5,685 bases of DNA from Saprospiraceae bacterium (GTDB taxonomy: Bacteria; Bacteroidota; Bacteroidia; Chitinophagales; Saprospiraceae): the NCBI GenBank assembly GCA_013002625.1, contig JABDJE010000243.1, forward strand, positions 1 through 5,685, in the 5' to 3' direction. Below the pieces are notes generated by a model. That model had not been told where the DNA came from. It searched no databases and saw nothing but the letters and a program-made list of their open reading frames with translations. A program made the position numbers and the translations under genes. The first letter of the stretch is position 1; every line of letters starts with the position of its first letter. Shown piece after piece: positions 1-5,685 of the stretch.

Positions 1-57
1 GGTTTCTAATATGTCTAATGCAAGCGGTTCGTCGTCTACGATAAGTGTCTTGATCAT
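1..57 (-). CDS. Response regulator, N-terminal fragment (probable LytTR family partner of the adjacent kinase)
   Basis: Only the first 19 codons are in the window; the gene continues past the left edge. They read MIKTLIVDDEPLALDILET, the classic first beta-strand of a CheY-like receiver domain followed by the acidic pocket (Asp8, Asp9) and the E-P-L-A stretch typical of regulators paired with LytS/YehU-like kinases. The phospho-accepting Asp and the output domain are not visible, so a LytTR DNA-binding output is inferred from the neighbouring kinase type and not seen. The ATG lies 3 nt after the kinase stop codon, so the two are almost certainly co-transcribed and possibly translationally coupled. 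Expected role: phosphorylation-dependent transcription regulator in the cytoplasm. Confidence 0.85.
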   Translation of the reverse strand, partial: MIKTLIVDDEPLALDILET

Positions 58-60
58 ATT

Positions 61-1104
61 TTAGTTGAGTTGTATGTCTAGTAATATTTTAAATGAATTC
101 GGTTTGTCCTCAATATTGAGTTCATGCTTTTTGGGGTATAATAATTTCAATCTTTTCTTTACGTTTTCCAGTCCAATGCCGCCTGCATAATTCTCACTTC
201 GTGTTACACTTGGCGGTTTGGAATTGCTAATCTCTAAATGCACGTTATGGTCATTGAGTTCCAATTCTATATTGACGAAGCCAGATTTTATCTGGTTATC
301 CAAGCCGTGCTTAAAGCTGTTTTCTAAGAATGGTATAAACATTAATGGCGCAATGAGTTGGCCATTGGGTTCTCCATTAATCTTAAAATTTATTTCAAAC
401 TTACCGCCTTGTCTGAGTTTCTCTAGCTCGATATAATTCTTCACGTAGGCGATCTCCTTTTCAAGCACAACCTTTTGCGCATTGCTTTCATATAACATAT
501 AGCGCATCATATCGGAAAGCTTGAGCACGATTTCAGGCGCAAGGTCTGATTTCTTCAATGTTAGAGCGTAGAGATTATTCAACGTATTAAAGAAGAAGTG
601 TGGATTGATCTGAGACTTCAGAAACTTCAATTCAGACTGTAGTCTTTGCGATTCAAGATCCTTTCTTTCATTCTGATGCACCAACCAGTCCGTTGTTACT
701 TTAAATATTGTAGATGCCATTCCCACGAAAAGACAAATCAAAAAGATGGTTGTTTGATTATCAACCACAATAGCTTGAAGATTGGGCTCATTCTGATACA
801 GTAAGTAATACGATAATGTCTTGATTGGGCTGATTAAGATTATCAACAAGACAAAGGCAAACAAGTACTGAACAAACTTCTTTTTCTGTAAGAATTGAGG
901 AATAAGGTAGAATATATTGGAATAGACAATAACTACATAGAAGGAGACATCTACCAATTCTTTTACCAAGACATACCAGAACGGGTACTGGCTTTGGTCA
1001 ATGAGAACCAAAAACAGATATAATAGTATCCAAAAACTAAAATGAAGAAAACCTTTGGATCTAAAGAGGTCTTTTGAAGTATTTGTAAAATCTGACCAAT
1101 TCAC
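61..1104 (-). CDS. Membrane sensor histidine kinase, LytS/YehU-like (His_kinase domain family)
   Basis: A 347-residue integral membrane kinase, complete. About four hydrophobic segments (roughly residues 17-35, 45-69, 78-98, 115-135) form the N-terminal half, with only short loops and no recognisable extracytoplasmic sensor domain. A helical, charged linker (about 139-165) leads to the phosphorylation site QINPHFFFNTLN with His169, the hallmark of this kinase family. The ATP-binding part shows an N-box-like PFLENSFKHG (258-267) and a glycine motif GGIGLENVKKRL (308-319). It would autophosphorylate His169 and pass the phosphate to the regulator starting 3 nt downstream. The start is a GTG: the frame is closed by a TAA at 1114-1116, and no other ATG, GTG or TTG occurs before the first membrane segment. 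There is no Shine-Dalgarno. The signal sensed is unknown; the membrane domain may sense it directly. Confidence 0.95.
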   Translation of the reverse strand: MNWSDFTNTSKDLFRSKGFLHFSFWILLYLFLVLIDQSQYPFWYVLVKELVDVSFYVVIVYSNIFYLIPQFLQKKKFVQYLFAFVLLIILISPIKTLSYYLLYQNEPNLQAIVVDNQTTIFLICLFVGMASTIFKVTTDWLVHQNERKDLESQRLQSELKFLKSQINPHFFFNTLNNLYALTLKKSDLAPEIVLKLSDMMRYMLYESNAQKVVLEKEIAYVKNYIELEKLRQGGKFEINFKINGEPNGQLIAPLMFIPFLENSFKHGLDNQIKSGFVNIELELNDHNVHLEISNSKPPSVTRSENYAGGIGLENVKKRLKLLYPKKHELNIEDKPNSFKILLDIQLN

Positions 1105-1109
1105 AGGTG

Positions 1110-1140
1110 CAAATTAAGTTTCTAAATAGGTTCATACAAA
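1110..1140 (-). promoter_or_regulatory. Candidate Bacteroidota-type promoter for the kinase operon
   Basis: Read on the minus strand, TTTG (1140-1137) is followed after 19 nt by TTAATTTG (1117-1110). The Bacteroidota primary sigma factor is known to favour a -33 TTG/TTTG and a -7 TAnnTTTG about 17-23 nt apart; here only the second base of the -7 box differs. The end of the box is 5 nt before the kinase GTG, so a transcript from it would begin at or very near the start codon, that is, be leaderless or almost so. The match is by eye in AT-rich DNA and may be chance. Confidence 0.4.
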
Positions 1141-1185
1141 AAGCTTAGACTAAGTTAGGCAAATAAAAGACGTGTGTAGAGAAGA

Positions 1186-1204
1186 TTAATATGAGCTTAA
1201 TATG
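1186..1204. repeat. Perfect 8-bp direct repeat with 11-bp period (possible operator)
   Basis: TTAATATG occurs at 1186-1193 and again at 1197-1204, separated by AGC. The 11-bp start-to-start distance is about one helical turn, placing both copies on the same DNA face. It lies 82 bp upstream of the kinase start and 57 bp upstream of folE. LytTR-type regulators are known to bind paired direct repeats about one turn apart, but these repeats do not match the usual LytTR half-site, so a link to the adjacent regulator is only a guess. Confidence 0.4.
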
Positions 1205-1211
1205 GATTTCT

Positions 1212-1227
1212 TGAACTAAAAAGTTCA
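1212..1227. repeat. Perfect inverted repeat TGAACT-AAAA-AGTTCA upstream of folE
   Basis: Two perfect 6-bp arms (1212-1217 and 1222-1227) flank AAAA, and a T5 run (1228-1232) follows on the plus strand. The site ends 34 bp before the folE ATG. It could be an operator for a dimeric regulator or, in RNA, a weak hairpin in the folE leader. The short AT-rich stem makes an intrinsic terminator unlikely, and no gene on the plus strand ends immediately upstream. Confidence 0.4.
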
Positions 1228-1261
1228 TTTTTGGTTGTATAGCTTATTAATTTAATAGATT

Positions 1262-1855
1262 ATGTCTTATAAAAAGAGAGAGACTTACGACAAGAATACA
1301 ACCGAGAAAATTCAAAAGTTATATTCTGGAATTATAAAAAACATAGGTGAAGATGCAGGAAGAGAGGGACTTGTAAAAACCCCTGAACGGGCATCCAAGG
1401 CCATTCAGTTTTTAACACAGGGTTACAATCAGGATCCTGTAAAGATTATTCGCTCAGCCATGTTTAAGGAGGATTATAATGAAATGGTATTGGTCAATAA
1501 TATTGAGTTATACTCTCTTTGTGAGCACCATATACTACCTTTCTTTGGAAAAGTACATGTAGGTTATATTCCAAATGGCTATATCGTAGGACTCAGCAAG
1601 ATTCCAAGAATTGTTGATGTCTTTGCGAGGCGACTACAAGTTCAGGAAAGGCTTACTCAGGACATTATTGAATGTCTTGATGAAGCCCTGAAGCCACATG
1701 GTGTGGCAGTTGTTGTTGAGGCAGCACACATGTGTATGATGATGCGTGGTGTGGAAAAACAAAACTCAAAAACAGTCACATCAGGGTTCACCGGCGTCTT
1801 CAAGGAGGCTGAAACAAGGAACGAATTTCTCCGCTTAATCAACGGAAAAAGGTAG
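1262..1855 (+). CDS. folE: GTP cyclohydrolase I (type IA)
   Basis: The 197-residue product converts GTP to 7,8-dihydroneopterin triphosphate plus formate, the first step toward tetrahydrofolate and other pterins, and is usually a cytoplasmic homodecamer. The N-terminal part carries the family stretch REGLVKTPERASKA (34-47). Zinc ligands are visible as Cys87 and His90 in CEHH, with Cys158 in HMCMMMRG; His89 and His156 match the catalytic histidines. The segment GLSKIPRIVDVFARRLQVQE (110-129) is the highly conserved core. Length is typical of bacterial type I enzymes. The ATG is the first possible start, because a TAG lies in frame two codons upstream; there is no Shine-Dalgarno, only an A/T-rich leader. 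It heads the plus-strand run, with fabD following after 31 nt. All key residues are present, so it should be active. Confidence 0.98.
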   Translation: MSYKKRETYDKNTTEKIQKLYSGIIKNIGEDAGREGLVKTPERASKAIQFLTQGYNQDPVKIIRSAMFKEDYNEMVLVNNIELYSLCEHHILPFFGKVHVGYIPNGYIVGLSKIPRIVDVFARRLQVQERLTQDIIECLDEALKPHGVAVVVEAAHMCMMMRGVEKQNSKTVTSGFTGVFKEAETRNEFLRLINGKR

Positions 1856-1886
1856 ATTTGTCCTTCGAATAAATTGAAAAATATCT

Positions 1887-2759
1887 ATGGCAGTTTTAAT
1901 GTTTCCCGGACAGGGCTCTCAGGCCCCTGGAATGGGTAAAGACACCTATGAAAGCAATCCCGCTTCACGCGAATGGTTTGACAGTGCAAATGAAATTCTT
2001 GGATTCGATCTGACCCACATCATGTTTAATGGTACAGATGAAGATTTGAAGCAAACCAGTGTAACACAACCAGCAGTATTCCTTAATTCATTCGTACAAT
2101 TTGCGATAAATAAGGATGCAGTGGCCATCGATGCTGTATCAGGTCACAGTTTGGGGGAATTCACGGCACTCATTGCCAACAACACTTTATCATTTGAAGA
2201 TGGATTGAAATTGGTATCGCAACGTGCCCAGGCCATGCAAGAGGCCTGCAACAATACCAACGGAACCATGGCAGCTATCTTAGGCCTAGATGACGATGTT
2301 GTCGAAAGCATCTGCGCAGAAGCCAACGGAACTGTTGTTGCCGCAAACTACAATTGCCCTGGACAATTGGTTATCTCTGGTGATGTGGATGCGATCAACC
2401 ATGCCGTTGAACTGGCCACTGAAAAAGGGGCCCGTCGTGCTATTGTCCTCAATGTAAATGGTGCGTTTCATTCCCCCTTAATGCTATCAGCGAAAGAAGC
2501 ATTGGCCGACGCCATAGGATCAACACCCTTTAATGCACCGTCTGCACCAATCTATCAAAACTATACTGGGGTAGCAGAAGACGACCCTGAGAAAATAAAA
2601 CAGAACCTAATAGAGCAACTTACTGGCTCGGTAAAATGGACACAAAGCATGCAAAAAATGGTTGCTGACGGTCACACCCAATTTACTGAGTTTGGAGCTA
2701 AAGTATTAAGCGGATTTATTCGTAGATTCGATAGAGCCTTAGAGGTAAATCAATTTTAA
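1887..2759 (+). CDS. fabD: Malonyl-CoA:acyl carrier protein transacylase
   Basis: The 290-residue product moves the malonyl group from CoA to acyl carrier protein, supplying the extender unit of type II fatty-acid synthesis in the cytoplasm. Family marks are FPGQGSQ (6-12), the nucleophile motif GHSLGEF with Ser88, the carboxylate-binding Arg113 in QRAQAM, and the catalytic His195 in GAFHSPLM. It is a little shorter than the E. coli enzyme. Near the C-terminus the usual E-x-GPGKVL stretch reads EFGAKVL (268-274), one residue shorter. An in-frame TGA at 1875-1877 makes this ATG the sensible start. Unlike in many bacteria, no fabH, fabG or acpP lies beside it; its neighbours are folE (31 nt upstream) and a YqgE-family gene (21 nt downstream), suggesting one operon. 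Confidence 0.97.
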   Translation: MAVLMFPGQGSQAPGMGKDTYESNPASREWFDSANEILGFDLTHIMFNGTDEDLKQTSVTQPAVFLNSFVQFAINKDAVAIDAVSGHSLGEFTALIANNTLSFEDGLKLVSQRAQAMQEACNNTNGTMAAILGLDDDVVESICAEANGTVVAANYNCPGQLVISGDVDAINHAVELATEKGARRAIVLNVNGAFHSPLMLSAKEALADAIGSTPFNAPSAPIYQNYTGVAEDDPEKIKQNLIEQLTGSVKWTQSMQKMVADGHTQFTEFGAKVLSGFIRRFDRALEVNQF

Positions 2760-2780
2760 AAGTTTTGGCGTTATAGAAGT

Positions 2781-3338
2781 ATGTTGAAATTGAAATCTGG
2801 AAATATTTTAATAGCGGAACCTTTCATGCGTGACTCCAACTTCAGGCGGTCTGTTATTTGCTTGTGTGAACACTCAACAGAAGAGGGCAGTCTTGGATTT
2901 ATATTGAATAAGCCTATCAATATGAAGGTTACGGATTTGATTCAGGATCTTCCAACAGACAAAGATTTCTTTGTGCGGTATGGTGGCCCAGTTGCTACCA
3001 ACACCATTCATTACATTCACAGTATCGGTGACCTTCTTGAAGACAGTGTTGAAATCATGAAGGGTGTCTATTGGGGAGGCGATTTTGAAAAATTAAAATT
3101 CCTCATTGAATCTGGATTGGTAACACCACAGAATATTCGCTTTTACATTGGATACAGCGGGTGGTCTCCAGGTCAACTTGATGAAGAAATGGAATATGGT
3201 TCTTGGGTATCCGGTGACCTGTATCCCAACTATGTATTTAAAACAAAGGCCAAAAACTTATGGAAACAGGCCTTAACCAATAAAGGCGACACCTACACCG
3301 TCATTGCTCAAATGCCTAAAGGCATATCCCTAAATTAA
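2781..3338 (+). CDS. yqgE: YqgE/AlgH family protein (DUF179)
   Basis: The 185-residue product matches the widespread YqgE/AlgH family, whose molecular role is not established; AlgH was linked to alginate regulation in Pseudomonas, but that cannot be carried over here. Visible family signatures are GNILIAEPFMRDSNFRRSV (7-25), GSLGFILNKP (36-45), the RYGGPV loop (66-71), VYWGGD (96-101) and the strongly conserved GYSGWSPGQLDEE (124-136). There is no signal peptide or membrane segment, so it is probably cytoplasmic. The reading frame is the same as fabD's: after the fabD TAA only seven sense codons precede this ATG, which is the only ATG in that gap. It ends 1 nt before the ABC-F start, a junction that suggests translational coupling. 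The length is usual for the family. Confidence 0.95.
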   Translation: MLKLKSGNILIAEPFMRDSNFRRSVICLCEHSTEEGSLGFILNKPINMKVTDLIQDLPTDKDFFVRYGGPVATNTIHYIHSIGDLLEDSVEIMKGVYWGGDFEKLKFLIESGLVTPQNIRFYIGYSGWSPGQLDEEMEYGSWVSGDLYPNYVFKTKAKNLWKQALTNKGDTYTVIAQMPKGISLN

Positions 3339-3339
3339 C

Positions 3340-5235
3340 ATGTACAGCGTACAAAATATTGATTTATACTTTGGTGACCTTCATCTTCTTCAGGATGTGA
3401 GTTTTGTAATCAGTCCAGGTGAGAAGATTGCCTTGCTGGGTAGAAATGGGGCTGGTAAAACGACCTTGTTCAAAATAATAAATAATGAACTCACCCCAGA
3501 TAATGGTAATATAAGTTTTCCCAAAACCACGAAGCTGGCTTACTTGTCTCAGCACTTTGACTTTGATGATACGAAGACCATTCATGAAGTATGCTTGGAA
3601 GCATTCGAGGCATACTATGCCATTGAAGCTGAAATTGAAACCAAGAATAAGCTTCTGGCTCAAACCCAGGATGAACAGAAACTTAGTGACATTATCAATG
3701 AGCTCGAAGACCTTCAAATGAAGATGAATGCATTCACCATTCATAATCCACTTGCAGAAATAGGAAAAATATTAAAAGGATTGGGCTTCACCGAAGATCA
3801 GTTTAACAATCAGGTCAATACACTTTCCGGTGGCTGGAAGATGCGTGTACAAATGGCGAAGATCCTCCTATCACAGCCTGATCTGTTGTTGTTGGATGAA
3901 CCCGACAACCATCTTGACATTGAAGCTTTGATCTGGTTTGAGAAATATCTTCAAAAATATGAAGGGGCTGTTATTTTTATTTCGCACGATGTGCAATTCA
4001 TTTCTAATATTGCCAATCGGATTCTGGAATTGGCCAATCGTAAGATATTTGATTTCAAAGGGAGTTATCAAAAATACATTTCCGCAAAGGAAGTCAGAAG
4101 AGAAAAGGATGAGCAGGCATTTGTCAACCAACAAAAAGTCATAAAATCCAAAGAACGTACTATTACGCGGTTCATGGCAAAGGCATCGAAAACCAAAATG
4201 GCCCAATCGATGCAAAAGCAACTTGAAAAACTAGACCGCATTGAACTTGAGACAGATGATATCAACCAGATGCGTATTCAATTTCCAACAGTTCATAACC
4301 CTGGCAAAATCGTTGTCAAGGTAGATGCTGTGTCCAAGTCATATGGTGACAAAGAAGTGCTGGAAGATGTCTCACTTGAAATTGAACGCGGTCAAAAAGT
4401 AGCATTCGTTGGACAGAATGGTCAAGGGAAATCAACTTTGGTTAAAATTATTGCAGGATTGCTGGATTATAATACAGGCAATTCAGAACTAGGGCACAAT
4501 GTCATACCGAATTATTTTGCCCAGAATCAATCTGAAGTTTTTGATGATAAATTAACCGCACTTGAAACGCTTGAAAGCAGGTGTGATCCTGAGTTCTATA
4601 CGCGTGCCCGACACACATTGGGAGCTTTCGCATTCAGTGGAGAAGATGCATTGAAAAAGGTATCAGTCCTAAGTGGTGGTGAAAAATCTAGGCTGGCTAT
4701 GGCATGTCTGGTATCAAAGAAATCCAATTTCTTAATCCTGGATGAGCCCACTAACCACCTTGACATTCAGGCAAAAGCCATTCTGAAGCAAGCCATTATG
4801 GATTACCCCGGAACCTTGATCATTGTATCGCACGATCGGGATATCCTCAGCGGCAGCGTGGATGTCACTTATGAGTTCCGTGATAAAAAGATATATCAGC
4901 ATTTGGGTGACCTTGACTATGTATTGGAGAAAAGAGCCCAGGAAGATATCCGTGCATTTGAATTGAGCAACAATAAAAAAATCAACTCGGACAAATCGAA
5001 ACCGCCCATAGACTATCATGCTCAGAAACAAATGAAACGCAAGATATCTGCGATTGAGAGAGCCATAGATAAACTGGAAAAAGAAATTAAAACAATACAC
5101 GAAAAATTGGTTGACCCAGAATTTTACAATTCACCCGAATCTGCCGATGCTATAAAAAAGCTCAAAGAATTAGAAGATCAATTGGAAGTTAAAATGGGAG
5201 AGTGGGATGCATGTGTTGGTGAAATGGGAGGTTAG
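3340..5235 (+). CDS. ABC-F family ATPase with two nucleotide-binding domains (ribosome-associated type)
   Basis: A soluble 631-residue protein with two ABC ATPase domains and no membrane segments, so not a transporter. Domain 1 has Walker A GRNGAGKT (34-41), signature LSGGW (162-166), Walker B with DEPDNHLD (186-193) and switch His216. A charged helical linker (about 240-325, rich in Lys/Arg, with RFMAKASKTKMAQSMQKQ) corresponds to the P-site tRNA interaction motif of ABC-F proteins. Domain 2 has Walker A GQNGQGKS (358-365), signature LSGGE (444-448), Walker B with DEPTNHLD (468-475) and His498. A C-terminal coiled-coil-like tail spans about 560-625, reminiscent of Uup. ABC-F proteins bind the ribosomal E site and help stalled or antibiotic-bound ribosomes; which subtype this is cannot be told by eye. 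The first domain has Asp where Thr is usual in DEPTNHLD. An in-frame TAA at 3331-3333 fixes the ATG. Confidence 0.96.
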   Translation: MYSVQNIDLYFGDLHLLQDVSFVISPGEKIALLGRNGAGKTTLFKIINNELTPDNGNISFPKTTKLAYLSQHFDFDDTKTIHEVCLEAFEAYYAIEAEIETKNKLLAQTQDEQKLSDIINELEDLQMKMNAFTIHNPLAEIGKILKGLGFTEDQFNNQVNTLSGGWKMRVQMAKILLSQPDLLLLDEPDNHLDIEALIWFEKYLQKYEGAVIFISHDVQFISNIANRILELANRKIFDFKGSYQKYISAKEVRREKDEQAFVNQQKVIKSKERTITRFMAKASKTKMAQSMQKQLEKLDRIELETDDINQMRIQFPTVHNPGKIVVKVDAVSKSYGDKEVLEDVSLEIERGQKVAFVGQNGQGKSTLVKIIAGLLDYNTGNSELGHNVIPNYFAQNQSEVFDDKLTALETLESRCDPEFYTRARHTLGAFAFSGEDALKKVSVLSGGEKSRLAMACLVSKKSNFLILDEPTNHLDIQAKAILKQAIMDYPGTLIIVSHDRDILSGSVDVTYEFRDKKIYQHLGDLDYVLEKRAQEDIRAFELSNNKKINSDKSKPPIDYHAQKQMKRKISAIERAIDKLEKEIKTIHEKLVDPEFYNSPESADAIKKLKELEDQLEVKMGEWDACVGEMGG

Positions 5236-5278
5236 GGTTCATGAGGATTTATAAAAACGAAATGATCATTGATTCTTC
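5236..5278. other. Convergent intergenic gap without a clear terminator
   Basis: These 43 bp separate the stop codons of the ABC-F gene and the RluA-type gene. The only symmetrical element is a perfect 10-bp palindrome AATGATCATT (5261-5270), which has no loop and no adjacent long T-run. No GC-rich hairpin with a U-tract is seen on either strand, so transcription probably ends by another route or within the opposing gene. Confidence 0.6.
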
Positions 5279-5685
5279 TTAGTTATTTAACTTATCCAAT
5301 TGATACACTACCGCTCTCATATCCTTGGGCATTTCCTCTTCAAACTTCATCTGTTCTCCAGACTTGGGATGATTAAAATTCAACTTCCATGCATGTAACC
5401 CTGTCCTTGCAAGCAGTGGCCGCTCGTTTCTTTCCTGATCTCTATTGTATTTTCTTTTATACTTAGATAAAAGGAATGGTATGCCATCGCCATATAAATC
5501 ATCGCACATCAAGGGATTTCCAATAGCTTTCATGTGTGCCCGAATCTGATGTGTTCTGCCTGTCAGAATTTTCACCTCGAGCAAACTGAAATTATCCCAG
5601 GCATTTAAAATCCTGAATTTTGTCAATGCGGATTTCCCTGCATCATCGATCAGGGTTCTTTTATGGCCATTGGAGTATTTGAGGC
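5279..5685 (-). CDS. RluA-family RNA pseudouridine synthase, C-terminal part
   Basis: The frame is open to the right edge, giving 134 C-terminal residues; the N-terminal part, including the catalytic Asp of the HRLD motif, is outside. What is visible fits the RluA/RluC/RluD family well: a strand ending in ALTKFRIL, then LEVKILTGRTHQIRAHM (GRTHQIR encoded at 5540-5560), GNPLMCDDLYGDG, and the late LHAWKLNFNHP motif. These enzymes isomerise specific uridines to pseudouridine in rRNA or tRNA; the target cannot be told from this fragment. A TTG codon at 5624-5626 could be mistaken for a start, but the conserved frame continues upstream of it, with residues such as GHKRTLIDDAGKSA, so it is internal. 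The gene is convergent to the ABC-F gene and not part of its operon. Confidence 0.95.
   Translation of the reverse strand, partial: LKYSNGHKRTLIDDAGKSALTKFRILNAWDNFSLLEVKILTGRTHQIRAHMKAIGNPLMCDDLYGDGIPFLLSKYKRKYNRDQERNERPLLARTGLHAWKLNFNHPKSGEQMKFEEEMPKDMRAVVYQLDKLNN

Larger units (their letters stand above)
1105..1261. other. Divergent intergenic control region between the kinase operon and folE
   Basis: This 157-bp AT-rich stretch holds no plausible gene. Being between two divergent starts, it must carry promoters for both directions unless one lies further upstream. It contains a Bacteroidota-like promoter candidate for the kinase, a perfect 8-bp direct repeat (1186-1204), a perfect 16-bp inverted repeat (1212-1227) and a smaller imperfectly flanked palindrome CTTAG-A-CTAAG (1144-1154). 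No convincing Bacteroidota promoter was found for folE. No riboswitch fold is recognised. Confidence 0.8.

Noticed and set aside
218..436. Plus-strand open frame of 72 codons inside the kinase gene
   Set aside because: It is antisense to the conserved ATP-binding part of the kinase, has no family resemblance and looks like a frame shadow.
1231..1255. Possible folE promoter with TTG (1231-1233) and TAATTTAA (1248-1255)
   Set aside because: The spacing of 14 nt is too short for the Bacteroidota pattern and the -7 box lacks the final TG, so it was not called.
3364..3744. Minus-strand open frame of 126 codons inside the ABC-F gene
   Set aside because: It lies entirely opposite the conserved first ATPase domain; its protein shows no recognisable motif.
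3871..4221. Minus-strand open frame of 116 codons inside the ABC-F gene
   Set aside because: It is opposite Walker B and the linker of a well-conserved protein and shows no protein family features of its own.
4732..5100. Minus-strand open frame of 122 codons inside the ABC-F gene
   Set aside because: It is antisense to the second ATPase domain; the hydrophobic-looking translation is a by-product of the opposite strand's charged codons.
5261..5270. Palindrome AATGATCATT as a bidirectional terminator
   Set aside because: It has no loop, an AT-rich stem and no U-tract; a 10-bp palindrome of this composition can easily arise by chance.
5624..5626. TTG as the start codon of a 115-residue protein
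   Set aside because: The conserved RluA-family sequence continues in frame upstream to the window edge, so this codon is internal.

Overview
The window looks like ordinary chromosomal DNA from a member of the Bacteroidota, perhaps a flavobacterial or cytophagal lineage. The evidence is indirect: AT-leaning composition, no Shine-Dalgarno sequences before any start, A/T-rich leaders, a sensor kinase of the 4-TM LytS/YehU-like type next to a LytTR-type response regulator start, and a promoter-like TTTG-N19-TTAATTTG upstream of the kinase. I cannot name the genus.

Layout. On the minus strand at the left edge lie the first 19 codons of a response regulator (1-57) and, just upstream in its operon, a complete membrane histidine kinase (61-1104). 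A 157-bp divergent intergenic region (1105-1261) carries a promoter candidate for the kinase, an 8-bp direct repeat with an 11-bp period, and a 16-bp inverted repeat. On the plus strand follows a compact four-gene run: folE (GTP cyclohydrolase I, 1262-1855), fabD (malonyl-CoA:ACP transacylase, 1887-2759), a YqgE/AlgH-family gene (2781-3338) and a duplicated-ATPase ABC-F protein (3340-5235). Gaps are 31, 21 and 1 nt, so co-transcription is likely. A short convergent gap (5236-5278) separates this run from the C-terminal part of an RluA-family pseudouridine synthase on the minus strand, which runs off the right edge.

How the genes fit together. The plus-strand run is housekeeping: folate/pterin entry, fatty-acid precursor supply, a protein of unknown role, and a ribosome-associated ATPase. 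The RluA-type enzyme across the convergent junction also acts on RNA, but it is a separate transcription unit. The kinase-regulator pair is a self-contained two-component system whose signal cannot be read from the sequence.

No mobile element, CRISPR array, tRNA, rRNA or clearly novel multi-gene system is visible. The points worth a second look are small: the structured divergent control region, a possibly leaderless GTG-started kinase, a non-canonical Walker B neighbourhood in the first ABC-F ATPase domain, a shortened motif near the FabD C-terminus, and two very tight gene junctions.
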